Part shown: positions 8,928 through 17,481 of the stretch, piece after piece
Layout: each line of letters starts with the position of its first letter
Numbering within the stretch: the stretch's first letter is position 1
Program-made: the position numbers and the translations under genes
Origin: Microbacterium sp. Root166
GTDB lineage: Bacteria; Actinomycetota; Actinomycetes; Actinomycetales; Microbacteriaceae
Reading direction: 5' to 3'
Length of the DNA stretch: 64,000 bases
Assembly: GCF_001427145.1 (NCBI RefSeq)
Contig: NZ_LMGL01000001.1
Coordinates: 372,823-436,822 of the forward strand
The notes under the pieces: generated by a model
Database searches by the model: none
Seen by the model: only the letters and a program-made list of their open reading frames with translations
What the model was told of the DNA's origin: nothing

Positions 8928-8928
8928 G

Positions 8929-11235
8929 TCAGTTGCCCCCGTCGATCGGCGCCTGTCCTGCCGCGAGCAGGATCTTCTGTCGATTGCGGGCTGTCAGCAG
9001 CCCATCCGCCACGTAGGAGGCCGTCACCGAGCCGACGGCGCCCAGGAACGCCGATCTGCTCGCGAACGGCGCCTGCTCCCAGATGTCGTCGAGCAGCGTC
9101 GAGCCCGACCGGCGGGGGTTGGCCACACCGGCGTCGCGACCGGCGAAGGTCACCGTGGGCTCGTTGCGCTGGAAGTACATGTGGTACGCGACATCCCGTC
9201 CGTTGTAGGCCGGTTCGAAGCTCAGGCTGCCGACCGTGAACACGTTCGAGGCCGTCTTGGAGATGCCGCGGCTCACGCCGCCGGTGAGGTCGAGGCGATC
9301 GGCCAGCGACACCTTGAGGTAGCTCGTCGCGGAGCTGGTCGCCGTCAGCACGACCGGGCCGTACATCAGCGTCTGGATGTCGGCGCGGTCCGGAGCGGCC
9401 TCGACGCGCACGGCCAGCGGGATGCGGACCGTGAACGTGTCGCCGACGGCCCAGGCGCGGTCGATCGTCGCGTAGGTGCCCGGCTCGGCCGCGACGCCCG
9501 CGGGGGCGCCGTTGACCTGGATCTCGACTCCCGACGACCACGCGGGCACGCGCAGGTGCACGGTGAGCGGACCCGACGGCGCCGCCTTGACGGTCAGCGT
9601 CGAGGTCTCACCCTCGGGGTACGACGACGTCTGTTCCAGCTCGAGCCCCGTCTCCTCCCACGTGAGCGTCGAGGCGATGTAGAGGTTGACGTACAGCTCG
9701 CTCTGGTCGGCGGACCGGAAGTAGATGCCCTCCTGGTACTTGACGTGGCTCTCTAGGCCGGTGCCGCCGCAGCAGGTGCCGATGTTGCCGTTGCCGTACT
9801 CCTTGCGGGCACCGGGGTGGACCGGGAACATGTACAGGTTCTCCGGACCGCTGGTCGACTCCTGGTTGCGGCGTCCGCCGAGGATGTGATTCAGCACCGT
9901 GCGCTCGTAGTAGTCCATGTACTTCGGGTCCTGCTCGTTGAAGAACAGGTAGCTCGCGACCTTGAGCATGTTGTACGCCGCGCACGACTCGGCGTTGCGG
10001 GGTCCGATGTCTCCCGCGACCGCGCCTGCCGGACCCCACAGCTCGCCCTCGCCGGTGCCGCCGTGGGCGTACGACCGCCCGGGCACGACCATGTCGTAGA
10101 AGCCCTTGGTCGCGTCGAGGTAGTGGGCGTCGCCCGTCTCGGCGGCGAGCTTCACGTAGCCCGGGAACTGCGGGATGTGCTGGTTGGCGTGCTTGCCGTT
10201 GAGCGTGTCGGTGCCCGCGGCGCACGCGTCGACGAGTGTGTGCAGCGTGAACAGCTTCGCCGCCTCGAGGAATTCCGCCTTCTGCGGGTCTGCGGAGCGC
10301 CAGTAGAGCTCGACGAGCACTTCGTTCATGCCGCCGTATTCGCCGGCGATGTACGACCCCCACATCCGTGCCAGCTGCGCGGGCGTGCATTTCGACAGTC
10401 GGCTGAAGACCCAGTGGCCGATGCCCTCGGCGAGAGCGAGCGCCTGGTCGTTGCCGGCGAGGGCGTGGGCGTCGAGCAGCCCCGCGAGGATCTTGTGCAG
10501 CGTGTAGTACGGCGCCCAGATCTCGCCGTAAGGGGCGAACTCCTCGAGGGCCGAGAACTGCCACTCGCCGTAGGCCGACAGGAAGCCGGGGTGCGAGTAG
10601 CGCGGTGCGCCGTTGAACTCCTGGGCGGCGAGAGCCGCCCGGCACTCCTCGAGCCCGGTCACGATCGCGTTCACCTTGTTGAGCAGCGCGAGCTCGCCCG
10701 TCGCCGCGTAGGCCATCGAGATGCCGCTGAGGAAGTGGCCGCCGTAGTGGCCGCGCAGGCAGCCGCCGGCGCCCGCGGTGTTCTGGCCGCGGGTGTACTC
10801 GGCCGGACCCCAGCGCTGCGCGTCGGGGTTGGAGCCGTACTCCTCCCAGCCGCCGGGAGGCGTGGCGCCCTTGGTGTCGAGACCGGCGTTGCGGCGGAAC
10901 ACCGCGAGGATCTTGTCGACGTTGTAGGCGCGGTAGAGCAAGAGGTGCTGGTTCAGCGCGCGGGTGAAGACGCTCTGCCCGAGCTTCACCGAGGTCAGCG
11001 GGAACGGCCGGACGCTCCACGCGTCGGGATACACCAGCGTCTGGCCAGCACGCACGACCTGTGCCGAGCGGGCGATGCCGGCGGCGCGGAAGGGCGCCGC
11101 GTTCGCTGTCGAGGCGGCCGCTCTGGCCTGCGTGGGGTCGAGGAGCGCGACGGCGGCGGCCATGCCGGCGAGCGCGATCCCTCCACCCACGACGATCTTG
11201 CGTCGTGAGATCCCGGTGTCGATTTCGGGGGTCAT
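8929..11235 (-). CDS. Tat-exported GH127 beta-L-arabinofuranosidase-like enzyme
   Basis: Glycoside hydrolase family 127 (former DUF1680) of 768 residues. The ATG at 11233-11235 follows GAGAGGAAC; an upstream in-frame start at 11370 would only add low-complexity sequence through the operator region. The N-terminus has the twin-arginine pattern ISRRKIVVGG (residues 9-18), hydrophobic stretch and ARAAAS cut site, so the folded enzyme is exported. The (alpha/alpha)6 core carries the family's metal/nucleophile set: Glu416 and Cys418 in NAESCAAYN and the Cys pair 488-489 in TCCGGTG. Known members cleave terminal beta-L-arabinofuranose; here the polymer is unknown. First gene of an operon with the 6936-8927 protein. 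Confidence 0.85.
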   Translation of the reverse strand: MTPEIDTGISRRKIVVGGGIALAGMAAAVALLDPTQARAAASTANAAPFRAAGIARSAQVVRAGQTLVYPDAWSVRPFPLTSVKLGQSVFTRALNQHLLLYRAYNVDKILAVFRRNAGLDTKGATPPGGWEEYGSNPDAQRWGPAEYTRGQNTAGAGGCLRGHYGGHFLSGISMAYAATGELALLNKVNAIVTGLEECRAALAAQEFNGAPRYSHPGFLSAYGEWQFSALEEFAPYGEIWAPYYTLHKILAGLLDAHALAGNDQALALAEGIGHWVFSRLSKCTPAQLARMWGSYIAGEYGGMNEVLVELYWRSADPQKAEFLEAAKLFTLHTLVDACAAGTDTLNGKHANQHIPQFPGYVKLAAETGDAHYLDATKGFYDMVVPGRSYAHGGTGEGELWGPAGAVAGDIGPRNAESCAAYNMLKVASYLFFNEQDPKYMDYYERTVLNHILGGRRNQESTSGPENLYMFPVHPGARKEYGNGNIGTCCGGTGLESHVKYQEGIYFRSADQSELYVNLYIASTLTWEETGLELEQTSSYPEGETSTLTVKAAPSGPLTVHLRVPAWSSGVEIQVNGAPAGVAAEPGTYATIDRAWAVGDTFTVRIPLAVRVEAAPDRADIQTLMYGPVVLTATSSATSYLKVSLADRLDLTGGVSRGISKTASNVFTVGSLSFEPAYNGRDVAYHMYFQRNEPTVTFAGRDAGVANPRRSGSTLLDDIWEQAPFASRSAFLGAVGSVTASYVADGLLTARNRQKILLAAGQAPIDGGN

Positions 11236-11380
11236 CGTTGTTCCTCTCGATGGACGGATAGGACGGACGGGGTCGACGGATGCCGCGGCGCAGGGTCCTC
11301 GGACGGCCCGGCGCGAGCGGGCCGCAGGTCGCGGGAAGGTCTCGATCGTGGACCTCCTCGTGCACGACATCGGCGCGTCC

Positions 11381-11396
11381 CCGAAAGCGGTTTCGG
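11381..11396. promoter_or_regulatory. Palindrome CCGAAAGCGGTTTCGG, LacI-type operator
   Basis: Six-base arms CCGAAA/TTTCGG surround GCGG, with the CG centre usual for LacI-family operators. Its sequence differs from the GTTAYCG sites nearby, so it may bind a different LacI-family protein or a global sugar regulator. Confidence 0.45.
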
Positions 11397-11410
11397 AGGC
11401 GCGAACTTAA

Positions 11411-11447
11411 CGGTAGCGCTAACAGTTACCGGAAACAATCCTGTGTT
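11411..11447 (-). promoter_or_regulatory. Promoter of the exported GH127 operon with overlapping operators
   Basis: On the minus strand TTGTTT (complement of 11434-11439) and TACCGT (11411-11416) are 17 bases apart and fit -35 and -10 boxes. GTTACCGGAAAC (plus strand 11425-11436) overlaps the -35, and CGGTAGCGCTAACA (11411-11424), close to the classic GTTAGCGCTAAC palindrome, covers the -10. A further palindrome lies in the leader at 11381. Repression by LacI-type proteins is the simplest reading. Confidence 0.5.
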
Positions 11448-11498
11448 TCCGAAACGGTTTTCCGTCCTCGGGCCGTCGCGGCGTGCCAACCTGGATCC

Positions 11499-12347
11499 AT
11501 GCGCATCGCTCTCACCGGGTCCACCGGCAAGCTCGGAACCGTCGTCGCCCGCGAACTCCGGGAGGCCGGCTACGACGTCGTCGGCATGGACGTGGTCGGC
11601 ACCCGCGGCCCCTCATTCGTGCAGGTCGACCTCACCGACTACGGACAGGTCATCGATGCCTTCGGAGGCGTCGGCGACCGTCACGACGGGATCGACGCGG
11701 TGGTGCATCTCGGTGCGATCCCGGCGCCGGGCATCCGCAGCGACGTGGCCACCTTCCACAACAACATGGCCGCGACGTTCAACGTGTTCTGGGCCGCCGT
11801 GCGTCTCGGCATCCGTCGCATCGTCTACGCGTCGAGCGAGACGGTGCAGGGCTTGCCCTTCGACTCGGCGCCGCCGTACATCCCGGTCGACGAGGAATAC
11901 CCGCCGCGACCCGAGTCGGTGTACTCGCTCGTGAAGACCCTCGAGGAGCAGCTCGCCGTCGAACTGGTGCGCTGGCACCCGGACCTGTCGATCACGGCGC
12001 TGCGGTTCTCGAACGTGATGAACCCCGAGGACTACGCCGAGTTCCCGTCGTTCGACGCTGACGCACGACTGCGCAAGTGGAACCTGTGGGGCTACATCGA
12101 CGGCCGCGACGGCGCGCAGGCGGTGCGGCGGGCGCTCGAGGTCGCACCCGCCGGCTTCGATCAGTTCATCATCGCCGCGGCCGACACGGTGATGAGCCGC
12201 CCTAATGCCGAGCTGATCGCCGAAGTCTTCCCGGGCGTTCCGGTGACCGCCGGGGTAAGCGACCACGAGACGCTGCTGTCGATCGACAAGGCCCGGCGTC
12301 TGCTCGGCTTCGCGCCGCAGCATTCCTGGCGCGACCACGTGGGCTGA
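11499..12347 (+). CDS. NAD-dependent epimerase/dehydratase-like (extended SDR) protein
   Basis: Cytoplasmic Rossmann-fold oxidoreductase of 282 residues. TGSTGKLG (6-13) is the nucleotide-binding Gly motif, ASSE the catalytic Ser region, and Tyr142-x-x-x-Lys146 (YSLVK) the active pair. Length fits nucleotide-sugar or sugar-acid dehydrogenases of the extended SDR class, such as uronate dehydrogenase; which sugar is used cannot be told. ATG at 11499 has no clear ribosome site. It is divergent from the GH127 operon and shares its operator-rich gap, so it probably processes a sugar released by these enzymes. Confidence 0.75.
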   Translation: MRIALTGSTGKLGTVVARELREAGYDVVGMDVVGTRGPSFVQVDLTDYGQVIDAFGGVGDRHDGIDAVVHLGAIPAPGIRSDVATFHNNMAATFNVFWAAVRLGIRRIVYASSETVQGLPFDSAPPYIPVDEEYPPRPESVYSLVKTLEEQLAVELVRWHPDLSITALRFSNVMNPEDYAEFPSFDADARLRKWNLWGYIDGRDGAQAVRRALEVAPAGFDQFIIAAADTVMSRPNAELIAEVFPGVPVTAGVSDHETLLSIDKARRLLGFAPQHSWRDHVG

Positions 12348-12415
12348 GCGCGGGGTTCGCAGACCCGGTTCCGTCGTAGGCTCGAAGCGGACCCTCGGCC
12401 CCCGGGAGGTGTGCG

Positions 12416-12982
12416 ATGACCGAAGATCCGCGGGTGACTGCCGCCCGCTACCGCCAGGAGCGAGACGATCCGGATGCCGCGCCCTCCGAGGCCGAGACCG
12501 AACGGGCCGCCGCCGCCAACGCAGTGGACCGCGAGGCCTACGTCGAGACCGCGATCCAGCAGGCAATCCGGCGCGGTGAGTTCGACGACCTGCCCGGCGC
12601 GGGCAAGCCGATCCCCGGCCTCGGCGAGAGCCACGACCCGGACTGGTGGATCCGTCGCAAGATCGAGCGCGAGCAGTTGAGCGGCCTCGGGCCTCCCGCC
12701 CTCCGGCTGCGCGTCGAGGCGGCCGAGCTCGAGGACCGGCTCGACGCCTTCTCGCTGGAATCCGACGCGCGGGTCGAGCTCGAGGACTTCAACCGCCGCG
12801 TGATCGAGGCGCGCCGGCAGCTGCAGGGCGGTCCGCCCGTCGTGACACCGACCCGGGATGTCGAGGCCGACGTGTCCGCGTGGAGACAGCGCCGCGAGGA
12901 GCGCCTGCGGGCGGCATCCGTCGACGAGGAATCCACCGGTTCGCGAGCCTCCCGCCGCCGCTGGTGGCGACGACAAGCCTGA
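12416..12982 (+). CDS. DUF1992 (DnaJ-C28-type conserved region) protein
   Basis: Small cytoplasmic protein of 188 residues, highly charged and mostly helical. The block GEFDDLPGAGKPIPG (about 59-73) followed by DPDWWIRRKIERE is the hallmark of the DUF1992 family, which is shared with the non-J part of eukaryotic DNAJC28. Function unknown. The ATG follows GGGAGGTG, and a TAGGCT -10 candidate lies at 12377-12382. The C-terminus is Arg-rich (RASRRRWWRR). It looks like a housekeeping gene lying inside the glycan locus. Confidence 0.75.
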   Translation: MTEDPRVTAARYRQERDDPDAAPSEAETERAAAANAVDREAYVETAIQQAIRRGEFDDLPGAGKPIPGLGESHDPDWWIRRKIEREQLSGLGPPALRLRVEAAELEDRLDAFSLESDARVELEDFNRRVIEARRQLQGGPPVVTPTRDVEADVSAWRQRREERLRAASVDEESTGSRASRRRWWRRQA

Positions 12983-13001
12983 CCAGCGACCTCTGCCTCG
13001 C

Positions 13002-13058
13002 CGAGTTGCCGGTCGACGTCGTTCTCACGGCCCCGAGCCCGCCTCGAGCGGCAACTCG
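13002..13058. repeat. Inverted repeat between convergent genes
   Basis: CGAGTTGCCG (13002-13011) and CGGCAACTCG (13049-13058) are perfect 10-bp arms between the DUF1992 gene and the LacI gene. It may serve as a terminator for both. Confidence 0.45.
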
Positions 13059-13087
13059 CCGCGTGGCTCAGCGCCGCGTGGCTCAGC
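13058..13087. repeat. Tandem 15-bp duplication at the LacI stop codon
   Basis: GCCGCGTGGCTCAGC occurs twice head-to-tail (13058-13072 and 13073-13087). The second copy contains the LacI stop codon (13083-13085), so the duplication added a second, out-of-use stop copy downstream. Confidence 0.6.
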
Positions 13088-14108
13088 GCCGGGGGATCGT
13101 CGAGCCCCGGATGACCAGTCGCACGGGCGAATGGTGCTCGCCGCTGCCGATGTCGACGCCGTCGATCGCGTCGAACACCCGCTGCGCGGCCTGGCGCCCG
13201 AGCATCTGCAGATTGGCGTCGATGCTCGTGAGCTCAGGGCGCGAGTTGGTCGCGAGGACTTCCCAGTTGTCGTACCCGATGATCGCGAGGTCGTCGGGAA
13301 CGACCCGGCCGAGGTCGCGCGCGGTGTCGAGCGCGCCGCGGGCGATCTGGTCCGAGCCGCAGAAGATCGCGTCGATGTCGGGGTGGCGCTCGAGCAGCAT
13401 GGCCGCGGCATCCCTCCCCCAGTGCTCGGTCCACTCCGAGAACATCGGCTCGCCGACGAGCGAGAGCCCGGCGGCCTCGAGCCCGGCGCGGGCTCCGGCC
13501 AGGCGGTCCTGCGCGGCGGCGTAGGAGGGATCTCCGGTGATGTGGGCGACGCGGCTGCGGCCGCAGGCGAGGAGGTGCTCGACGGCGAGTCGCCCGCCGG
13601 CGTAGTTGTCGGGCGTGAGCGACAGGTCGCGCGGGTCGTCGGAGGGGGCGTAGGCGTAGACCACGGGCACGGGCAGCTCCTGTCCGAGCGACGGACGCGG
13701 GTCGGTCGCCCGGCCGACGACGATGATGCCATCGACCCGCCGGCTCAGGAGCGCCTTGAGGTGATGCTGCTCCCGGATGGCGTCGCCGCGCGCATCGCAC
13801 AGGAACACGTTGATCTGCCCCGCCCCGAAGGCGTCCTCTGCGCCCATCAGGATCGGGATCATGAAGCGGCCCTCGAGGTCGCTCGTGAGCAGACCGACGG
13901 TCCCGGTGCGCCCGGCGAGCAGCCCCTTCGCCATCGCATTCGGCGTGAACGCGAGTTCATCGGCCGCGCGGAGCACGCGCTGGCGCGTCAGGACCGCCAC
14001 GTCGTCGCGGTTGTTGAGCGCTTTCGACGCGGTGGCGATCGACACGCCTGCGCGCTTGGCCACATCGCTGAGCGTCGCGGCGCGCGACCCGATCTCGTTC
14101 GCTGTCAC
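13083..14108 (-). CDS. LacI-family transcriptional regulator of the arabinose-glycan locus
   Basis: DNA-binding repressor of 341 residues starting with GTG (14106-14108) behind GAGGAGG. Residues about 12-32 (TLSDVAKRAGVSIATASKALN) are the LacI helix-turn-helix, followed by hinge and a periplasmic-binding-like sugar sensor (GLLTSDLEGRFMIPIL through DNYAGGRLAVEHLL). It is divergent from an ABC importer and a GH127 gene. Near-palindromes with GTTAYCG half-sites sit at its own promoter (14133), the importer promoter (14171), and the secreted-enzyme promoters at 3222-3392 and 11425. I infer that it represses all of them and itself, with an arabinose-containing sugar as inducer. Confidence 0.85.
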   Translation of the reverse strand: MTANEIGSRAATLSDVAKRAGVSIATASKALNNRDDVAVLTRQRVLRAADELAFTPNAMAKGLLAGRTGTVGLLTSDLEGRFMIPILMGAEDAFGAGQINVFLCDARGDAIREQHHLKALLSRRVDGIIVVGRATDPRPSLGQELPVPVVYAYAPSDDPRDLSLTPDNYAGGRLAVEHLLACGRSRVAHITGDPSYAAAQDRLAGARAGLEAAGLSLVGEPMFSEWTEHWGRDAAAMLLERHPDIDAIFCGSDQIARGALDTARDLGRVVPDDLAIIGYDNWEVLATNSRPELTSIDANLQMLGRQAAQRVFDAIDGVDIGSGEHHSPVRLVIRGSTIPRR

Positions 14109-14130
14109 GTCGGCCTCCTCTGGTGCTGAA

Positions 14131-14144
14131 AGGTTATCGGAGAG
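14131..14144 (-). promoter_or_regulatory. LacI autoregulatory site over its own -10
   Basis: GTTATCGGAGAG (14133-14144) overlaps the minus-strand TANNNT box TAACCT (complement of 14131-14136), so the regulator would shut off its own gene. The second half of the palindrome is weak. Confidence 0.45.
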
Positions 14145-14149
14145 GTCGC

Positions 14150-14188
14150 TTGACCTCGCGGCGATTCACACGATAACTTACCGAAAGG
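14150..14188 (+). promoter_or_regulatory. Promoter and operator of the ABC importer operon
   Basis: TTGACC (14150-14155) and TAACTT (14174-14179) are 18 bases apart. CGATAAC (14171-14177) joined to CTTACCGAAAGG (14177-14188) puts two regulon half-sites directly over the -10 and start region. Confidence 0.5.
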
Positions 14189-14287
14189 GGTTTCGTAGCT
14201 TTCGAACACGGGAACCCCTCACCCCCGCAGCGGTGCCGACTGGGGTCGGCGTCACCCGCTCGAAGATGAGCTGAAGGAGACTGTTCA

Positions 14288-15586
14288 ATGATCACAACCC
14301 GACGCCGCGCGGCACTGCGCGCGGCCACAGCGTTCGTCGCGGCGGGCGCGCTCGTCGGCGGCCTGACGGCCTGCGCCGGCGGCGACGACACGCCCACCCC
14401 CGCCCAGGAGATCCCCGCCGAGGGCATCGACGACGGCTCGACGCTGACGCTGTGGACCCGCGCGCCCATGGAGCGTCAGGCCAACCTGCTCGTCGACGCC
14501 TACAACGCGTCGCATGAGAACCAGGTGGAGCTCACCGTGGTCCCCAACGACGACTACGTCGCCAAGGTCGGCGCCGCGGCCGGCTCGGACGGCCTGCCCG
14601 ACCTGTTCGCCGCAGACATCGTCTACGTGCCGAACTGGGTGCAGCAGGGGCTGTTCACCGACATCACCGAGCAGATCGACGGCCTGGACTACAAGGACTC
14701 GATCAACAAGGGCCACCTCTCGGCGGGCACGTACGAAGGCAAGGAGCACGTCCTCCCCTTCGTGCTCGACCTCTCCATGCTGTTCTGGAACAAGGAGCTC
14801 TTCGCCGAGGCGGGCCTCGACCCCGAGAAGGCGCCCGAGACGCTCGCCGAGTTCGCCGATGCGGCCAAGGCCATCCAGGCGCTCGACAAGCCCGACACGT
14901 ACGGCACGGCCTCCGGCCTCAACTGCGGCGGATGCCTCGTCTTCACGTGGTTCCCGTCGATCTGGGCCTCGGGCGACGAGGTCATGAACGAAGAAGGCAC
15001 CGAGTCCCTGCTCGCCAGCGACACCGCGAAGGAGGTCTACTCCACGTGGAAGGACCTCTACGACGAAGGCGCAGTGCTGCCCGGCTCGGCCGAGGAGACC
15101 GGCCCCACCTGGACCGCGGCCTTCAGCGAGGGCAAGGTCGGCCTCATGCCGTTCCCGGCGACCCTGCTGTCGTCGCTCGAGTTCGACGCCGGCGTCGCGG
15201 GCCTGCCCGGTGTCGACGGCGGCGCCTCGACCTTCGTCGGAGGTGACGGCATCGGCATCTCGAAGGACTCCGAGCAGTCGCCGCAGGCGTGGAACTTCCT
15301 GCAGTGGATGATGTCGGAGGAGGCACAGGTCGACGTGCTCGCCAAGGACAACAACGCCGTCTCGCGCGATGACCTCGCCGACAACCAGTACGCCGCCGAA
15401 GACCCGCGCCTCGTGACGATCAACGAGGTCGCCGGCATGGGCGACACCCCCGTGGCCCTGCAGTTCCAGCAGGCCTTCAACGCACCCGGCAGCCCCTGGC
15501 TGACGCTCGTGCGCAACGCCGTGCTCGGCGACGACGACTCCGTCGACGCCGACAACGACGAGATCACGGCAGTACTGGCGCAGTAG
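14288..15586 (+). CDS. Carbohydrate ABC transporter substrate-binding lipoprotein
   Basis: Family 1 (maltose-type) solute-binding protein of 432 residues. The signal ends in a lipobox GGLTAC with Cys29, so it is anchored on the outer face of the membrane. The mature part has the usual two-lobed pattern (STLTLWTRAPMERQANLLVDAYN; GLPDLFAADIVYVPNW; LPFVLDLSMLFWNKELFAEAG). It should capture the oligosaccharide released by the secreted GH43/GH127 enzymes. A strong hairpin after the stop (15598) precedes the permease genes. Confidence 0.9.
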   Translation: MITTRRRAALRAATAFVAAGALVGGLTACAGGDDTPTPAQEIPAEGIDDGSTLTLWTRAPMERQANLLVDAYNASHENQVELTVVPNDDYVAKVGAAAGSDGLPDLFAADIVYVPNWVQQGLFTDITEQIDGLDYKDSINKGHLSAGTYEGKEHVLPFVLDLSMLFWNKELFAEAGLDPEKAPETLAEFADAAKAIQALDKPDTYGTASGLNCGGCLVFTWFPSIWASGDEVMNEEGTESLLASDTAKEVYSTWKDLYDEGAVLPGSAEETGPTWTAAFSEGKVGLMPFPATLLSSLEFDAGVAGLPGVDGGASTFVGGDGIGISKDSEQSPQAWNFLQWMMSEEAQVDVLAKDNNAVSRDDLADNQYAAEDPRLVTINEVAGMGDTPVALQFQQAFNAPGSPWLTLVRNAVLGDDDSVDADNDEITAVLAQ

Positions 15587-15597
15587 CGCCGACACCC

Positions 15598-15625
15598 GGG
15601 GCGGCCGCCGGCCGGCGGCCGCCCC
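15598..15625 (+). terminator. Intercistronic hairpin after the binding-protein gene
   Basis: A perfect 12-bp GC stem (15598-15609 with 15614-15625) with loop GGCC is followed by TTCTCTC. Such hairpins between binding-protein and permease genes usually keep the binding protein in excess, by partial termination or mRNA protection. Confidence 0.65.
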
Positions 15626-15660
15626 TTCTCTCCCCCGACCTCTCCGAGAAAGGCCGCGAC

Positions 15661-16584
15661 ATGGTCGTCAGTGCCCTCGCGAACACCCGCGTGCGCAACA
15701 GACGCGGGCGCAGCAGTCGCTCCGCCCTCGGCGGACCGCTGCAGGGCTGGCTCTACGCCGCCCCCACGGCGATCTTCGTCCTGCTGCTGTTCATCGTCCC
15801 GCTCGCGCTCGTCTTCCAGATGTCGGGCAGCGACTGGCCGCTCATGACCGGCAACCAGGGCCCGAACTTCCCCGAGAACTACACCGACGCCGTGAACCTC
15901 CGACTGTTCTGGGAGTCCATCCGCTTCACGCTGGTCTACACGGCGCTGACCACGGTCATCCTCATCGCCCTCGGCCTGGGCCTCGCCCTGCTCGTGCAGG
16001 AGTCCACGCGCTGGAAGGGCTTCCTGCGCACCGCGTTCCTCGTGCCGAGCGCGCTGGGCCTGGCCTCGGCATCCCTCCTCTTCTATGTTCTGTACTCGCC
16101 GATCGCCGGACCCTTCGCGGACCTCATGGCGTCGTGGGGCATCACCTTCCTCGGCACGCCCGAGGGCGCGCTCTGGTCGACGATCTTCCTCATCGTCTGG
16201 CGGTACGCCGGGTTCTACATGCTCCTCATGCTCGTCGGACTGCAGGGCATCCCCGACGACGTCTACGAGGCCGCCCGCATCGACGGCGCCTCGCGCTGGC
16301 AGACCTTCCGCGACATCACCGTCCCGCTGCTGCGCCCGACGTTCGCGCTGACCACGATCATGTGCGTGACCGGCTCCCTGCTGGCGTTCGAGCAGTTCTA
16401 CATCCTCACCAAGGGCGGACCCGACAACAGCACGATGACGATCGTGCAGCTCATCTACAGCGTCGCCTTCCAGGGCCAGAACAACCTCGGCATCGCCGCG
16501 GCGCTGTCGGTGCTGGTGCTCATCGCGCTGATCGTCGTCAACGCATTCCAGCTGCGCGCGTTCCGCCGCCCCGAGGAGAGCTGA
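15661..16584 (+). CDS. Sugar ABC transporter permease (MalF type)
   Basis: Integral membrane subunit of 307 residues with six predicted membrane helices, the first near residues 34-54. The permease loop motif that contacts the ATPase is visible as YEAARIDGASRWQTFRDITVP (about 201-221). It pairs with the MalG-type permease that starts four bases after its stop. No ATPase gene is in this operon; a shared MsiK-type ATPase elsewhere is usual in actinobacteria. Confidence 0.9.
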   Translation: MVVSALANTRVRNRRGRSSRSALGGPLQGWLYAAPTAIFVLLLFIVPLALVFQMSGSDWPLMTGNQGPNFPENYTDAVNLRLFWESIRFTLVYTALTTVILIALGLGLALLVQESTRWKGFLRTAFLVPSALGLASASLLFYVLYSPIAGPFADLMASWGITFLGTPEGALWSTIFLIVWRYAGFYMLLMLVGLQGIPDDVYEAARIDGASRWQTFRDITVPLLRPTFALTTIMCVTGSLLAFEQFYILTKGGPDNSTMTIVQLIYSVAFQGQNNLGIAAALSVLVLIALIVVNAFQLRAFRRPEES

Positions 16585-16587
16585 GCC

Positions 16588-17481
16588 ATGACCCAGACAC
16601 TGACGCGCACCATCGTCGCTCCGAACTCCAAGCCCACGCCGTACCGCCGTCGCCGGCACACGGCTGCGCGCATCGCGTTCGGCATCCCGTACTGGGTGTT
16701 CACCGCCGCGCTCGCCGTGATCTTCCTCTACCCGCTCATCTGGACCGGCGTCTCATCGTTCCAGCCGCTCGCGGGCACGAGCCAGACCGACGGCTGGGGC
16801 TTCGGCAACTACATCGCCCTCGCCGACTACCAGGCCGGCATCTGGGTGTACCTCGGCAACTCGCTGTTCGTATCGCTGCTGACCGTCGCGCTGACCCTGT
16901 TCATCTCGCTGCTGGGCGGCTACGCGTTCGCGCGCTTCTCGTTCCCGGGCAAGAACGTGCTGTTCCTGGTGACGTTGGCGATCCTGATGGTGCCCTACGC
17001 GACGCTGCTCATCCCGCTGTACGTGATCCTCAACGAGGTCGGCCTGCAGAACTCTCTCGTCGGGGTCGCCCTGGTCATCACGATGTTCCAGCTGCCGTTC
17101 TCGATGTTCATGATGCGGATCTCGTTCGAGTCGATCCCGCGCGAGATGGACGAAGCGGCGCTCGTGGACGGCTGCTCGAGCTTCGGCGCGCTGTGGCGCG
17201 TGCTGCTGCCGGCCGTCAAGCCCGGCCTCGTGACGGTGGGCCTGTTCGCCTTCCTCACCGCGTGGAACGACTTCATGGCGCCCCTCATCCTCATCAGCGA
17301 CACCAACCGGATGACGCTGCCCCTCGCCGTCGCGAACCTCCGGGGTCAGGTGCAGGGCGTCGTCGACTACGGCGCGACCGAGGCGGGCGTGGTCGTCCTC
17401 GCCCTCCCCTGCATCGTGCTGTTCCTCATCCTGCAGCGGCACTACGTCCGCGGATTCATGTCTGGAGCGTTCAAGGGATGA
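16588..17481 (+). CDS. Sugar ABC transporter permease (MalG type)
   Basis: Integral membrane subunit of 297 residues, six predicted helices, with the EAA loop REMDEAALVDGCSSFGALWRV (about 188-208). GAGGAGAGC precedes its ATG. Its stop overlaps the start of the cytoplasmic GH127 gene (ATGA), so import and hydrolysis are translationally coupled. Confidence 0.9.
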   Translation: MTQTLTRTIVAPNSKPTPYRRRRHTAARIAFGIPYWVFTAALAVIFLYPLIWTGVSSFQPLAGTSQTDGWGFGNYIALADYQAGIWVYLGNSLFVSLLTVALTLFISLLGGYAFARFSFPGKNVLFLVTLAILMVPYATLLIPLYVILNEVGLQNSLVGVALVITMFQLPFSMFMMRISFESIPREMDEAALVDGCSSFGALWRVLLPAVKPGLVTVGLFAFLTAWNDFMAPLILISDTNRMTLPLAVANLRGQVQGVVDYGATEAGVVVLALPCIVLFLILQRHYVRGFMSGAFKG

